Positions 23,514-33,158 are shown, counted from the stretch's first letter. The stretch is DNA of 64,000 bases from Flavobacterium limnosediminis JC2902 (GCF_000498535.1 NZ_AVGG01000001.1:186001-250000); one strand, 5' to 3'. Numbers and translations: made by a program. The notes: a model not told the origin generated them from the letters alone.

Positions 23514-24509
23514 ATGATATTAGTCACAGGCGGAACAGGATTGGTAGGTGCACATCTCCTACTGCATTTGCTTCAGGAAAATGAAGCGGTTCGTGCCATA
23601 TATCGAAGTACCGCTTCCACAGAAAAAACAAAACGTCTTTTTCAAACCGAAAACAAGGCGTATCTGTTTGATAAAATCGAATGGGTTCCGGCCGACATCA
23701 CCGATATTCCTGCCTTGGAAAAGGCTTTTGAAAACATCAGTCAGGTCTATCATTGTGCCGCCCTGATTTCTTTTGATTCCCGTGACGAAGACCAACTCCG
23801 CAAAATCAACATCGAAGGAACCGCCAATGTGGTGAATTGCTGCATCGACTTCAAGGTGAAAAAACTTTGCCATGTCAGCTCCATTGCCGCTTTGGGTGAC
23901 GCAAAAGAAGGCGAAAAAATAATAACCGAAGAAACCGAATGGAATCCGGAAAAAAATCACGGCGATTATGCCCTGACAAAATTCGGAGCCGAAACTGAGG
24001 TTTGGAGAGGTGCTCAGGAAGGTCTTGACGTTGTGGTTGTTAATCCGGGGGTGATTTTCGGAAAAGGATTTGGCGCTGCCGGAAGTGGTGAGTTACTCCA
24101 AAAGATTCATAACGGTTTCCCTTTTTACACCAAAGGTTCCACCGGAATTACCGCCGTAGAAGATGTGGTAAATGTAATGATGCAGTTAATGAAAAGCGAC
24201 ATTAGCGGTGAACGTTTTACGATTGTATCCGAAAATGTCATTCTGCAAAATCTCTTAAACGACATAGCCGACAGCATGCAGAAAAAAAGGCCTTACATTT
24301 ATGCAAGACCTTATATGACTTCTCTTTATTGGCGGGCGGATTGGTTGTTTTCGAAACTATTCTGCAGAAAAAGACGTTTTACACGAGCTACAGCAAAAGC
24401 CTCACATTCTACTGAAATCTACAACAACTCCAAGGTAATCAATCATCTGAATTACACATTTCAACCGATGAAAACCTATGTTTCTACTGTATCGCTGGCG
24501 TATAAGTAG
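23514..24509 (+). CDS. Extended SDR, NAD-dependent epimerase/dehydratase family
   Basis: The 331-residue protein starts with the Rossmann motif MILVTGGTGLVGAHLL. It carries the extended-SDR catalytic residues: a Ser in HVSSIAALGD and the YxxxK pair in DYALTKFGAE. The C-terminal region is typical of NAD-dependent epimerases and reductases acting on sugar nucleotides or 3-beta-hydroxy substrates; the substrate cannot be assigned. A TAATTTCG element 4 to 5 bases before the ATG suggests a nearly leaderless transcript. The 3' end overlaps the convergent DUF4296 gene by 26 bases. Confidence 0.85.
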   Translation: MILVTGGTGLVGAHLLLHLLQENEAVRAIYRSTASTEKTKRLFQTENKAYLFDKIEWVPADITDIPALEKAFENISQVYHCAALISFDSRDEDQLRKINIEGTANVVNCCIDFKVKKLCHVSSIAALGDAKEGEKIITEETEWNPEKNHGDYALTKFGAETEVWRGAQEGLDVVVVNPGVIFGKGFGAAGSGELLQKIHNGFPFYTKGSTGITAVEDVVNVMMQLMKSDISGERFTIVSENVILQNLLNDIADSMQKKRPYIYARPYMTSLYWRADWLFSKLFCRKRRFTRATAKASHSTEIYNNSKVINHLNYTFQPMKTYVSTVSLAYK

Positions 24510-24873
24510 GCGCTAATTCTTTACCGGTTTCTTTTACCGTCTGTTCGTCAAGTCCCTTCTTATTTGCTTCTATTTTTTCTACCACTTTCTTAAACATTTT
24601 CTGATAATGGTGAGGATCAGCTGCATAATAACGGTTACTTTGCGCAAACGATATACTGTCGATATTATATTTCTTATAAATCATTTCGTTCACTTTGACA
24701 TTATTCTGAGAGAACTCCACCGGATTTAAATTTTCTGCCGACTGTAACACGGTCAGATCATACAAAATATCAACCATCATTTCTTCACTCAAAAGATTTT
24801 CCGGTTTTTCAATCGCGCCGTTACCGCAACTCAGAGCAGCAAACAAAACAAAAAACAATGCTATTTTCTTCAT
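24484..24873 (-). CDS. DUF4296 lipoprotein
   Basis: The 129-residue protein has a short lipoprotein signal (ALFFVLFAALSC, Cys16) and a helical body with LSEEMMVDILYDLTVLQSAEN and KYNIDSISFAQSNRYYAADP, matching the DUF4296 family of Bacteroidota. The function is unknown. It follows the dihydroorotase gene by 9 bases on the same strand and is probably co-transcribed. The two C-terminal helices are highly charged. Its end overlaps the SDR gene in convergent orientation. Confidence 0.85.
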   Translation of the reverse strand: MKKIALFFVLFAALSCGNGAIEKPENLLSEEMMVDILYDLTVLQSAENLNPVEFSQNNVKVNEMIYKKYNIDSISFAQSNRYYAADPHHYQKMFKKVVEKIEANKKGLDEQTVKETGKELAPTYTPAIQ

Positions 24874-24882
24874 ATTATCTGT

Positions 24883-26223
24883 TTATCTGTCGAATAATAA
24901 ACGTTGTCCGAAACAAGCTTCTTTAACTTTTGCGTTGGCATAAACCAATTGCCCGTTAACAAACGTATGCGAAATTCTTGATTTAAAGTTAACCCCTTCA
25001 AAAGGAGACCAACCGCATTTATACAGAACATTATCCTTATTTACGTTCCAAGGCAATGCGGTGTTAACAATAGCCAAATCCGCATAATATCCTTCACGGA
25101 TAAAGCCTCTTTTTTCGATTTTGAAAATTTTAGCCGGGTTGTGGGCCATTTTTTCAACGATTTTCTCTACCGAAATTTTCCCTTGCAAATGAGCTTCAAA
25201 CATAGCCACCACCGAATGCTGTACCAATGGACCACCCGAAGGCGCGCTGGTGTACGGTTGCTGTTTTTCTTCCCAGGTATGAGGAGCATGATCGGTTGCG
25301 ATTACGTCGATCCGGTCGTCTAGTAACGCTTTCCATAATCCGTCCTTATCGGCTTGTGTTTTTACGGCAGGATTCCATTTGATCAGGGTTCCTTTGGTAT
25401 CGTAGTCGGCATCGGTAAACCAAAGATGGTGCACACAAACTTCTGCCGTTATCTTTTTATCTTCCAGTGGAATTTTATTGGTAAACAAGTCCGTTTCTTT
25501 TGCCGTCGAAACATGGAAAATATGCAAACGAGCCCCTGTTTTCTGCGCTAATGCAACCGCTTTGGAAGACGACAGGTAACAAGCCTCCTCACTTCGGATC
25601 AAGTGATGGAACTTCATTGGAATATTATCGCCGTATTCTGCTTTATAACGCTCCAAATTGGCTTTTATGGTAGCTTCATCTTCGCAATGTACCGCGATTA
25701 ACATGGGCGTACTTGAAAAAATCTTCTCCAGCACTTCTTCGTTATCCACCAACATGTTTCCGGTGGAAGAACCTAAGAAAAGTTTAATTCCGGCCACATT
25801 ACGCGGATTGGTTTTTAAAACTTCTTCCAGATTATCATTGGTTCCACCCATCATGAACGAGTAATTGGCATAGGAACTTTGTGAAGCGATTTGGTATTTC
25901 TGCTCCAGTAATTCCTGCGTCACAGCGTTTGGAACCGTATTTGGCTGTTCAATAAACGATGTCACCCCTCCGGCAACCGCAGCACGGGATTCGGAAGCAA
26001 TGGTACCTTTGTGTGTCAGTCCGGGTTCACGAAAATGCACCTGATCATCGATAGCGCCCGGAATCAAATAATTTCCTTCCGCGTCAATAACCTGGGAAAA
26101 AGAAGACTTGTGACTGATGTCGGTTCCGATTTCTTTAATGAATTCGCCTTCAATAAGCACATCGCCTTCAAAAATTACTCCTTCATTTACAATCTTCGCG
26201 TTTTTAATTAATGTAGAATTCAT
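24883..26223 (-). CDS. pyrC: Dihydroorotase
   Basis: The 446-residue amidohydrolase matches class I dihydroorotases (GLTHKGTIASESRAAVAGGVT; DHAPHTWEEK with the catalytic Asp; HIFHVSTAKE). It closes carbamoyl-aspartate to dihydroorotate in pyrimidine synthesis. The metal motif normally reading DxHxHxR is here DDQVHFR, with Gln61 in place of the first His. I recall the same form in other Bacteroidota enzymes, so activity is likely retained with altered metal coordination. The glycosyltransferase gene lies 4 bases upstream and a DUF4296 lipoprotein follows. Confidence 0.88.
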   Translation of the reverse strand: MNSTLIKNAKIVNEGVIFEGDVLIEGEFIKEIGTDISHKSSFSQVIDAEGNYLIPGAIDDQVHFREPGLTHKGTIASESRAAVAGGVTSFIEQPNTVPNAVTQELLEQKYQIASQSSYANYSFMMGGTNDNLEEVLKTNPRNVAGIKLFLGSSTGNMLVDNEEVLEKIFSSTPMLIAVHCEDEATIKANLERYKAEYGDNIPMKFHHLIRSEEACYLSSSKAVALAQKTGARLHIFHVSTAKETDLFTNKIPLEDKKITAEVCVHHLWFTDADYDTKGTLIKWNPAVKTQADKDGLWKALLDDRIDVIATDHAPHTWEEKQQPYTSAPSGGPLVQHSVVAMFEAHLQGKISVEKIVEKMAHNPAKIFKIEKRGFIREGYYADLAIVNTALPWNVNKDNVLYKCGWSPFEGVNFKSRISHTFVNGQLVYANAKVKEACFGQRLLFDR

Positions 26224-26227
26224 GCTT

Positions 26228-26950
26228 TTATAATCTGTTGAATATTTTTCTGATTCGTAAGGAAATAACTCCGAATATGGCTTCCTTAATAATGGCGTTA
26301 CTCATTTTGGAGTGGCCTTTGGTCCGGTCCGTAAAAATGATGGGGACTTCGACAATTTTGAATTTATTGATGAACGTTCGGTACTTCATCTCTATCTGAA
26401 ACGCATACCCAATAAACTTTATTTTATCTAGATTAATAGTTTCAAGCACCTTTCTTTTATAACAAACGAAACCTGCCGTTGCATCGTGAATCCGCATCCC
26501 CATGATAAAATCAACATATACCGATGCGAAATACGACATCAAAACACGGTTAAGCGGCCAGTTCACTACATTCACTCCGGTCACATAACGCGATCCGATG
26601 GACATATCCGCTCCGTTGACACAAGCTTCATGTAATCGTTCCAAATCTTTGGGGTTATGTGAGAAATCGGCATCCATCTCGAAAATATAGTCAAAACCAT
26701 TTTCCAACGCCCATTTGAATCCGTGAACGTATGCCGTACCCAAACCTGCTTTTTTGGCGCGTTTTTCAATATGAAGACGCTCCGGAAATTCCTCCTGAAG
26801 TTCCTCCACTTTGGCAGCGGTGCCGTCGGGCGAGTTGTCATCCACAATTAAAACGTGAAAAGGTGTAGTAAGAGAAAACACCGCGCGAACGATGGGTTCA
26901 ATGTTTTCAATTTCGTTATAAGTAGGAATAATGACTACGCCGGTGCTCAT
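26228..26950 (-). CDS. Polyprenol-phosphate mannosyltransferase-like GT2
   Basis: The 240-residue family 2 glycosyltransferase has VIIPTYNEIENI, LIVDDNSPDGTA and the DXD-type EMDADFSHNP, the pattern of dolichol/polyprenol-phosphate mannose synthases. C-terminal KFKIVEVPIIFTDRTKGHSKM is also typical. It lacks C-terminal membrane helices, so it is the soluble short type that works at the membrane surface and charges a lipid carrier with a sugar. It is the first gene of an operon with pyrC and the DUF4296 gene. Confidence 0.9.
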   Translation of the reverse strand: MSTGVVIIPTYNEIENIEPIVRAVFSLTTPFHVLIVDDNSPDGTAAKVEELQEEFPERLHIEKRAKKAGLGTAYVHGFKWALENGFDYIFEMDADFSHNPKDLERLHEACVNGADMSIGSRYVTGVNVVNWPLNRVLMSYFASVYVDFIMGMRIHDATAGFVCYKRKVLETINLDKIKFIGYAFQIEMKYRTFINKFKIVEVPIIFTDRTKGHSKMSNAIIKEAIFGVISLRIRKIFNRL

Positions 26951-26968
26951 TTAATCTAAATTTACCTG

Positions 26969-26976
26969 CAAAAATA
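26969..26976 (-). promoter_or_regulatory. -7 element for glycosyltransferase-pyrC operon
   Basis: The minus strand reads TATTTTTG, a perfect consensus match, 18 bases before the start codon. Confidence 0.5.
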
Positions 26977-27143
26977 CATTATTTCTATCGCTGTATTCAT
27001 AATAAAATTATAATAAATTACCTTTTTGTTATGATTCCATTACGCACCTAGGTTAATAAGCAAGCAGCATGCACTTTTTATTTCCGAAACCGAAATTGCA
27101 ACCTGTGTATTTCATAGCAAAATTTAGTATTTTTACATCCGCT

Positions 27144-27809
27144 ATGATGGATTTACTATTTACCGAACGGGTTGTTGAAAGCAAAGACTGGGCTACTGTG
27201 CTGTTTGTCCTATGTTTTGCCGTGCTTGCCATTAACCGCTCTGTTTTTGAAGTTCGATTTTCCGAATTTGTTAAAATTGCCATTTCGGACAAATATTTAA
27301 AAATATACAAAGACAGCGGAAATATGAACAGTTGGTTTACCATCTCCATGTTTCTGATACAGTTGATTTCGTTTGCCTTTTTAATTCAAATCACACTGAG
27401 TTACTTCGAAATGACCACTAAAACCAACTGGATAAGCTATATTCAGATAGTTACCTTATTGGGCGTTTTCATACTTTCCAAGTACCTTATCGAAAAAATT
27501 ATTGCCACAACCTTCAATATTGAAGAGTTTAACGAACAGTTTAATTTACAGAAAGTTAACTATCGAACCTACATCGGTCTTTTAATTTTACCAGTTAACA
27601 TTCTGCTTTTCTACAACGATTTTTTGTCAAAAACACTGCTTCTTGTCATAATTTCAATCATTTTGATAATTAACATGATAACATACTTCTTTTCATTAAA
27701 GAATTATCAAAACTTAATCCTTAGCAAGTTCTTTTATTTTATTTTGTATCTTTGCGCACTTGAAATAGCGCCCTATTATTTCATGTACTATTGGTTTACA
27801 AAAAGTTAG
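27144..27809 (+). CDS. DUF4271 membrane protein
   Basis: I start at ATG 27144 (MMDLLFTERVV, 221 residues); the frame is open from 27069, but those 25 codons contain the likely promoter (TATTTTTAC). The protein has about six hydrophobic helices and matches the DUF4271 family, which in Flavobacteriia regularly precedes hemD. The order DUF4271-hemD holds here with a 22-base gap. The function is unknown; the pairing suggests a role near heme synthesis or the membrane. A hemD promoter lies inside its 3' end. Confidence 0.8.
   Translation: MMDLLFTERVVESKDWATVLFVLCFAVLAINRSVFEVRFSEFVKIAISDKYLKIYKDSGNMNSWFTISMFLIQLISFAFLIQITLSYFEMTTKTNWISYIQIVTLLGVFILSKYLIEKIIATTFNIEEFNEQFNLQKVNYRTYIGLLILPVNILLFYNDFLSKTLLLVIISIILIINMITYFFSLKNYQNLILSKFFYFILYLCALEIAPYYFMYYWFTKS
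27747..27754 (+). promoter_or_regulatory. Internal -7 element for hemD
   Basis: TATCTTTG lies within the 3' end of the DUF4271 gene, 77 bases before the hemD start codon. Confidence 0.5.
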
Positions 27810-27831
27810 AATAATTGATTTTATTTAAAAT

Positions 27832-28590
27832 ATGAAAGTGAAAACTATCTTGGTTTCTCAACCAGAGCCTAAAGTGGAGAATTCACCGTACTTTGAACTA
27901 CAGCAAAAACTGAAGATCAAAGTTGACTTCAGACCTTTTATTCACGTAGAGGGCGTTCCGGCCAAAGAAGTTCGAGCACAAAAAATCGACTTAAACAACT
28001 TTACAGCGATTATCTTAACCAGCAAAAACTCGGTGGATCATTTCTTCAGAGTTGCCGAAGAGATGCGCTACAAAGTACCGGAAGACCTGAAATATTTCTG
28101 CCAATCGGAAGCCATAGCTTTCTATTTACAGAAGTACGTGGTGTATCGCAAACGTAAAATTTATGTGGGTCAGAAAGACTTTGTCGATTTGTCACCGCTT
28201 ATCAAAAAATACAAAGACGAAAAATTCCTTTTACCGTCATCCGATCAATTGAATGCGGACGTACCGCAAACACTGAACGGTTTAAAAGTAAACTGGGTAC
28301 CGGGAACATTCTACAGAACCGTAATGAGCGATCTTTCAGACTTAAAAGACGTTTATTATGATGTATTGGCTTTCTTTAGCCCGACAGGAATTAAATCGTT
28401 ATTCAAAAACTTCCCTGATTTCGTGCAGAACAATACGCGAATTGCCGTATTCGGTAGCACTACCCAGAAAGAAGCTTTAGATCACGGTTTAAGAGTGGAT
28501 ATTATGGCGCCAACGCCGGAAACTCCTTCCATGACGATGGCTCTGGAAAAATACATTGTTAAAGCCAATAAGGAATCTAAGGAAAAATAA
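27832..28590 (+). CDS. hemD: Uroporphyrinogen-III synthase
   Basis: The 252-residue protein has the weakly conserved HemD pattern: TILVSQPEPKVENSPY at the start, AIILTSKNSVDHFF, VNWVPGTFYRTV, and VLAFFSPTGIKSLF near the second domain. It closes hydroxymethylbilane to uroporphyrinogen III in heme synthesis. The length is normal. A strong terminator follows. No other heme gene is in the window. Confidence 0.88.
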   Translation: MKVKTILVSQPEPKVENSPYFELQQKLKIKVDFRPFIHVEGVPAKEVRAQKIDLNNFTAIILTSKNSVDHFFRVAEEMRYKVPEDLKYFCQSEAIAFYLQKYVVYRKRKIYVGQKDFVDLSPLIKKYKDEKFLLPSSDQLNADVPQTLNGLKVNWVPGTFYRTVMSDLSDLKDVYYDVLAFFSPTGIKSLFKNFPDFVQNNTRIAVFGSTTQKEALDHGLRVDIMAPTPETPSMTMALEKYIVKANKESKEK

Positions 28591-28612
28591 CATTACCTAT
28601 ACAATATACTAA

Positions 28613-28637
28613 AGCAGCCGATTGGCTGCTTTTTTTT
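28613..28637 (+). terminator. Terminator after hemD
   Basis: Stem AGCAGCC/GGCTGCT with a short loop, followed by eight T. Confidence 0.9.
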
Positions 28638-28655
28638 ATTCCCATTTTAAAAACA

Positions 28656-28690
28656 TAAAGCTTCCAACCTTTAAAAAACCGGAAGCTTTA
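28656..28690. repeat. Inverted repeat between hemD and pckA
   Basis: TAAAGCTTCC (28656-28665) and GGAAGCTTTA (28681-28690) form a perfect 10-bp stem with a 15-base loop, between the two terminators of convergent genes. Confidence 0.7.
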
Positions 28691-28704
28691 AATTAACGAA
28701 AAAC

Positions 28705-28737
28705 AAAAAAAAACCACTTCTTACGAAGTGGTTTTTT
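28705..28737 (-). terminator. Terminator after pckA
   Basis: Stem CCACTTC/GAAGTGG with loop TTAC and A/T runs on both sides, so it can work in both directions. Confidence 0.9.
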
Positions 28738-28758
28738 CTATATAAAACTCTTATCAGA

Positions 28759-30372
28759 TTACAATTGAGGCCCAGCCTTAACAAGGTTTTTACCTTCTTC
28801 GTTATCCGTATACTGTACGAAGTTTTTAACAAATCTTCCCGCCAAATCTGTAGCTTTTTCAGCCCAATCAGAAGCATCGGCATACGTATTTCTCGGATCA
28901 AGAATTTCGGCATTCACACCTTCTAAAGCCGTTGGCACTTCCAAATTGAAGATCGGAACGATTTGCGTATCCGCTTTTTCCAACGAACCATCAAGGATTC
29001 TATCGATAATAGCACGCGTATCTTTAATGGAAATACGTTTTCCTGTTCCATTCCAGCCTGTATTTACCATATAAGCTGTTGCGTTGTGCTCTTCCATTTT
29101 CTTAACCAGTTCTTCTCCGTATTTTGTTGGATGTAAACATAAGAATGCTTTTCCGAAACACGCTGAGAACGTTGGCTCCGGCTGCGTAACACCTCTTTCC
29201 GTACCTGCTAATTTAGCCGTAAATCCGGAAAGGAAATAGTATTTTGTTTGCTCCGGAGTTAATTTAGAAACCGGCGGCATTACACCGAAAGCATCTGCTG
29301 TTAAGAAGATTACTTTTGAAGCGTGTCCTGCTTTAGAAACCGGCTTAACGATATTTTCAATATGATCGATCGGATACGAAACACGTGTATTTTGTGTTAC
29401 CGAACCGTCTTTAAAATCAATTACTCCATTCGCATCAAGCGTAACGTTTTCCAACAAGGCATCACGACGAATAGCACCATAAATATCCGGTTCGTTTTCT
29501 TTACTTAAATCGATTGTCTTTGCGTAACAACCCCCTTCGAAGTTGAAAACACCGTCATTGTCCCATCCGTGCTCATCGTCACCGATTAATTCACGTTTCG
29601 GATCTGTTGATAACGTTGTTTTTCCTGTACCTGACAATCCGAAGAAAACAGCAACATCACCGCCTTTTCCTTTATTGGCAGAACAGTGCATTGACGCAAT
29701 CCCTCTTAACGGAAGATAATAGTTCATCATAGAGAACAACCCTTTTTTCATCTCACCACCATACCAGGTTCCTCCGATCAACTGAATTTTCTCGGTAAGA
29801 TTGAAGGCAACATATACTTCAGAATTTAATCCGTGAGCAGCATAATCTTTAAAACTTGTTTTCGATCCGTTCATTACAACGAAATCCGGCTCACCGAAGT
29901 TTTCCAATTCCGCTTCCGTAGGACGGATGAACATGTTTTTCACAAAATGCGCCTGCCATGCCACTTCCATAATGAAACGCACTTTCAGACGTGTATCTTC
30001 GTTGGCACCGCAAAAAGCATCCACCACAAACAATCTTTTTGAAGAAAGCTGGTTAACCGTAGTTTCCTTTAAGGCATTCCAGGTATCTTGAGTGATTGGC
30101 TTATTATCGTTTACCGCTTTGTCTGATGTCCACCAGATTGTATCTTTAGTCACATCATCATTTACAATATATTTATCTTTTGGAGATCTTCCCGTGAATA
30201 CACCTGTCATTACATTAACCGCACCAAGTTCTGACAATTGCCCTTTTTCAAAACCTTCCAATGCAGGATTCAGTTCTTCATTATATAAGAAATCATAAGA
30301 CGGATTATAGACAACCTCAACAGTGTTTTTAATTCCGTATTTCTCTAATGAAATTGTTTTGGTAACATTCAT
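28759..30372 (-). CDS. pckA: Phosphoenolpyruvate carboxykinase (ATP)
   Basis: I start at ATG 30372 ([13 protein letters not shown], 537 residues); the upstream 26 codons hold the promoter. Motifs of the ATP-type enzyme are present: [12 protein letters not shown]-like [11 protein letters not shown], the P-loop [13 protein letters not shown], and the metal site IGDDEHGW. It converts oxaloacetate to PEP in gluconeogenesis. Length and motif order are normal. DUF423 lies immediately upstream on the same strand but a promoter separates them. Confidence 0.96.
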   Translation of the reverse strand: MNVTKTISLEKYGIKNTVEVVYNPSYDFLYNEELNPALEGFEKGQLSELGAVNVMTGVFTGRSPKDKYIVNDDVTKDTIWWTSDKAVNDNKPITQDTWNALKETTVNQLSSKRLFVVDAFCGANEDTRLKVRFIMEVAWQAHFVKNMFIRPTEAELENFGEPDFVVMNGSKTSFKDYAAHGLNSEVYVAFNLTEKIQLIGGTWYGGEMKKGLFSMMNYYLPLRGIASMHCSANKGKGGDVAVFFGLSGTGKTTLSTDPKRELIGDDEHGWDNDGVFNFEGGCYAKTIDLSKENEPDIYGAIRRDALLENVTLDANGVIDFKDGSVTQNTRVSYPIDHIENIVKPVSKAGHASKVIFLTADAFGVMPPVSKLTPEQTKYYFLSGFTAKLAGTERGVTQPEPTFSACFGKAFLCLHPTKYGEELVKKMEEHNATAYMVNTGWNGTGKRISIKDTRAIIDRILDGSLEKADTQIVPIFNLEVPTALEGVNAEILDPRNTYADASDWAEKATDLAGRFVKNFVQYTDNEEGKNLVKAGPQL

Positions 30373-30407
30373 AATTAAAATGTGTTGTTTGTTTGTTTTT
30401 AAGATTG

Positions 30408-30415
30408 CAAAAATA
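30408..30415 (-). promoter_or_regulatory. -7 element for pckA
   Basis: The minus strand reads TATTTTTG, a perfect consensus match, 35 bases before the chosen start codon. Confidence 0.5.
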
Positions 30416-30450
30416 AAAAAATTTAATTTCAGATAGGTTTTTTTAACCAA

Positions 30451-30840
30451 TTATTCTGCCTTTCCTCCCCGAATTTTAGCAAAAAGCACAATCCAGCCGG
30501 AAATCATTAACAATCCGCCCAACGGGGTTATCGGACCAATGATTTTTGTATTCATCAAAGTTATCGAAGCCGTTGACAACAAATAGATTGAGCCGGAAAA
30601 GAAAACAACACCAGCGGAAACCAGCCATAAGATATTTTTTTTCGTTTTCACGGAAATAAGATTGGTTGTTCCGACAAAAAGAAGAAATAAAGCGTGGTAC
30701 ATCTGATAACGCACCCCGGTCTCAAAGGTTGCCAACTCGGTTTCGCCCAAATGTGCCTTAAGACTGTGCGCACCGAAGGCCCCTAAAACAATAGCCACAG
30801 CACCCATAAAAGCTGCAACAGCAATAACTTTCTTATCCAT
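30451..30840 (-). CDS. DUF423 membrane protein
   Basis: I start at ATG 30840 (MDKKVIAVAAFMG, 129 residues), because a -7 element lies 18 bases upstream. Four hydrophobic helices and the family signature LGAFGAHSLK, then FETGVRYQMYHALFLL, and TPLGGLLMISGWIVL near the end, identify DUF423. The family is widespread and has no assigned function; it sits in the inner membrane. It is the upstream neighbour of pckA. Confidence 0.88.
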   Translation of the reverse strand: MDKKVIAVAAFMGAVAIVLGAFGAHSLKAHLGETELATFETGVRYQMYHALFLLFVGTTNLISVKTKKNILWLVSAGVVFFSGSIYLLSTASITLMNTKIIGPITPLGGLLMISGWIVLFAKIRGGKAE

Positions 30841-30857
30841 AAAATTAAAATTGTGCC

Positions 30858-30865
30858 CAAAGTTA
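30858..30865 (-). promoter_or_regulatory. -7 element for DUF423 gene
   Basis: The minus strand reads TAACTTTG, a perfect consensus match, 17 bases before the start codon at 30840. It supports the shorter start. Confidence 0.5.
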
Positions 30866-30962
30866 GCACAATTAAAAGTTAAATAATGAAACTTATCCCG
30901 TTTCTGTATGAAAGAATATAACAAATTCTTATTTTCGTGGACTTTTTAAAACAAAACTCCTT

Positions 30963-32315
30963 ATGAGAAACATTCTGATTATAGGAGCGGGTCGTTCGGC
31001 GTCGTCGCTTATCAAATATCTTTTGGAAAAATCGGAAAGCGAAAAGCTGCATATCACCATTGGCGATTTGTCTTTGGAATTGGCTCAGAAAAAAACACAA
31101 AACCATAAAAATGCCTCGGCAATTGCACTGGACATCTTCAACGAAAACCAACGCAGGGAAGAAATCCAAAAGGCAGACATTGTAATATCAATGCTTCCGG
31201 CCCATCTGCACATTGAAGTAGCCAAAGACTGTATCACCTACAAAAAACACATGGTTACCGCCTCCTATATTTCCGATGCGATGCAAAGCCTTGATGCAGC
31301 TGCAAAAGAAAACAACCTGATTTTCATGAACGAAATCGGCCTGGATCCGGGAATTGACCATTTGAGTGCCATGAAAGTTCTGGATGAAATCCGCGAAAAA
31401 GGAGGAAAAACCATCCTGTTCGAATCCTTCTGTGGCGGCTTGGTCGCTCCGGAATCCGACAACAATCTTTGGAATTACAAGTTTACCTGGGCGCCGAGAA
31501 ACGTTGTTCTGGCAGGTCAGGGCGGTGCCGCAAAATTCATTCAGGAAGGCACTTACAAATACATTCCATATCACAAATTATTCCGCAGGACCGAATTTCT
31601 GGAAGTGGAAGGTTACGGAAAATTTGAAGGTTATGCCAACCGGGATTCTTTAAAATACCGAAGCGTGTACGGATTAAATGATGCCCTTACCGTTTTCAGG
31701 GGCACCATCCGTCGTGTGGGATATTCAAAAGCCTGGGACATGTTTGTACAATTAGGCATGACAGACGATTCGTATGCCATTGACAACTCCGAAACAATGA
31801 GCTACCGTGAATTCGTTAATTTATTCTTACCTTATCATACAACCGATTCTATAGAAATTAAATTGCGTCACCAATTAAAAATTGATCAGGATGATGTGAT
31901 GTGGGATAAGTTACTGGAATTGGACTTATTCAACCCGAATAAAATTGTTGGCATCAAAAATGCGACTCCGGCACAAATTCTGGAAAAAATTCTAACAGAC
32001 AGCTGGACACTGCAGCCCGACGACAAAGACATGATTGTCATGTATCACAAATTTGGTTATGAATTAAACGGCCAAAGAAAACAAATTGATGCTACCATGG
32101 TATGCCTTGGCGACGACCAAACCTATACCGCAATGGCAAAAACGGTTGGTTTACCTGTAGCCATGGCAACATTACAAATTCTGAACGGCAATATTAAAAC
32201 ACCTGGTGTTCAATTACCCTTAAACAAAGAAGTATACCTGCCGATTTTAAAAGAACTTGAAGAATACGGTGTTATTTTTAAAGAAAAAGAAGTAGCATAC
32301 AACGGATACAAATAG
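30963..32315 (+). CDS. Saccharopine dehydrogenase-like reductase
   Basis: The 450-residue protein has an N-terminal Rossmann motif ILIIGAGRSASSLIKYL and the saccharopine-dehydrogenase signature EIGLDPGIDHLSAMK, with GGLVAPESDNN in the substrate domain. It fits the glutamate-forming (LYS9-like) enzyme, which splits saccharopine to glutamate and 2-aminoadipate semialdehyde in lysine breakdown. Related carboxynorspermidine enzymes share the fold, so the substrate is not certain. An Lrp-family regulator lies one gene away, a typical arrangement for amino-acid catabolism. Confidence 0.85.
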   Translation: MRNILIIGAGRSASSLIKYLLEKSESEKLHITIGDLSLELAQKKTQNHKNASAIALDIFNENQRREEIQKADIVISMLPAHLHIEVAKDCITYKKHMVTASYISDAMQSLDAAAKENNLIFMNEIGLDPGIDHLSAMKVLDEIREKGGKTILFESFCGGLVAPESDNNLWNYKFTWAPRNVVLAGQGGAAKFIQEGTYKYIPYHKLFRRTEFLEVEGYGKFEGYANRDSLKYRSVYGLNDALTVFRGTIRRVGYSKAWDMFVQLGMTDDSYAIDNSETMSYREFVNLFLPYHTTDSIEIKLRHQLKIDQDDVMWDKLLELDLFNPNKIVGIKNATPAQILEKILTDSWTLQPDDKDMIVMYHKFGYELNGQRKQIDATMVCLGDDQTYTAMAKTVGLPVAMATLQILNGNIKTPGVQLPLNKEVYLPILKELEEYGVIFKEKEVAYNGYK

Positions 32316-32318
32316 CAA

Positions 32319-32348
32319 AAAGCCCCGCTATGGAGGGGCTTTTTTTTT
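32319..32348. terminator. Bidirectional terminator
   Basis: Stem AGCCCC/GGGGCT with eight T after it and A-runs before it, between convergent genes. The T-run includes the stop codon of the minus-strand gene. Confidence 0.85.
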
Positions 32349-32976
32349 ATGAAACATCAACAAGCATTTTTTTCTGCCTGTTAATTTCGTCCTGCAACTG
32401 GCGTCGCAGTTTTTGTTCTCTTTCTATAGCATTGCGTTTAAACAACTCAAATTCGTCTTCCACTTCGGTTAGTTTTTCTTTGGACTGGCGTGTAATACCA
32501 TTCGCGCTCTTAAATCTTGTAACCAAAAAAACAACGAATATCGACAAGGTCAGGACCAACGTCCACATAATGGCATGATAAAGACTCTTACTTAGCTGCA
32601 TTCCAAAAAACACAAAGGTTTCATTGCCTGTATCTGAAGTCGACATCCGGGTATTGGCTTTAGCCACTTCATTCTGCAGTTTTTTGATTTCTGAATTCTT
32701 GCTTTCAATAATTGCTTTTGAATTCGCCAGATCGCTTTCGTTTCTGGAAAGCAGGGTCATCATATCGGCGTTTAATTCTTCCAACGCGGATTTCGTAACC
32801 ATTTTTACACCATGTTGTTCAGACGAATTCACCATAATCTGATTCATCTGACTTTCCACCACCTTTTTGGTGATTGGTTTTTCGGGAACGGCTTCTATTT
32901 CCTGAGCCGTTGACACAAAGACGGTTAACAGCGATGCCATCACTGTAAAACCTGATTTAAAAGTTAGTTTTTTCAT
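32347..32976 (-). CDS. Secreted or anchored coiled-coil membrane protein
   Basis: The 209-residue protein has a signal peptide (cleavage near VSTAQ|EI), a long predicted coiled coil (about 62-110, including NSKAIIESKNSEIKKLQNEV), one membrane helix (about 133-155) and a second charged coiled coil at the C-terminus (LTEVEDEFELFKRN, IEREQKLRRQL). I do not recognise a domain with known function. The layout suggests a coiled coil outside the membrane and another inside. It is convergent with the saccharopine dehydrogenase gene. Confidence 0.65.
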   Translation of the reverse strand: MKKLTFKSGFTVMASLLTVFVSTAQEIEAVPEKPITKKVVESQMNQIMVNSSEQHGVKMVTKSALEELNADMMTLLSRNESDLANSKAIIESKNSEIKKLQNEVAKANTRMSTSDTGNETFVFFGMQLSKSLYHAIMWTLVLTLSIFVVFLVTRFKSANGITRQSKEKLTEVEDEFELFKRNAIEREQKLRRQLQDEINRQKKMLVDVS

Positions 32977-33158
32977 TTTACTAGATTTGGGGGTTAGTAG
33001 TAAATTGACAATTTTGGGGAAATTGTTTCACTTATAACGAAACATACTTCCTTATTTAGATGCGTAAATTTTTACAATTTTATAAAAAATAAATCAAAAC
33101 TCATATTTTTTATTATTTTTGAAACAAAAAACTTAAAATAACTTACATATTTTTAATC

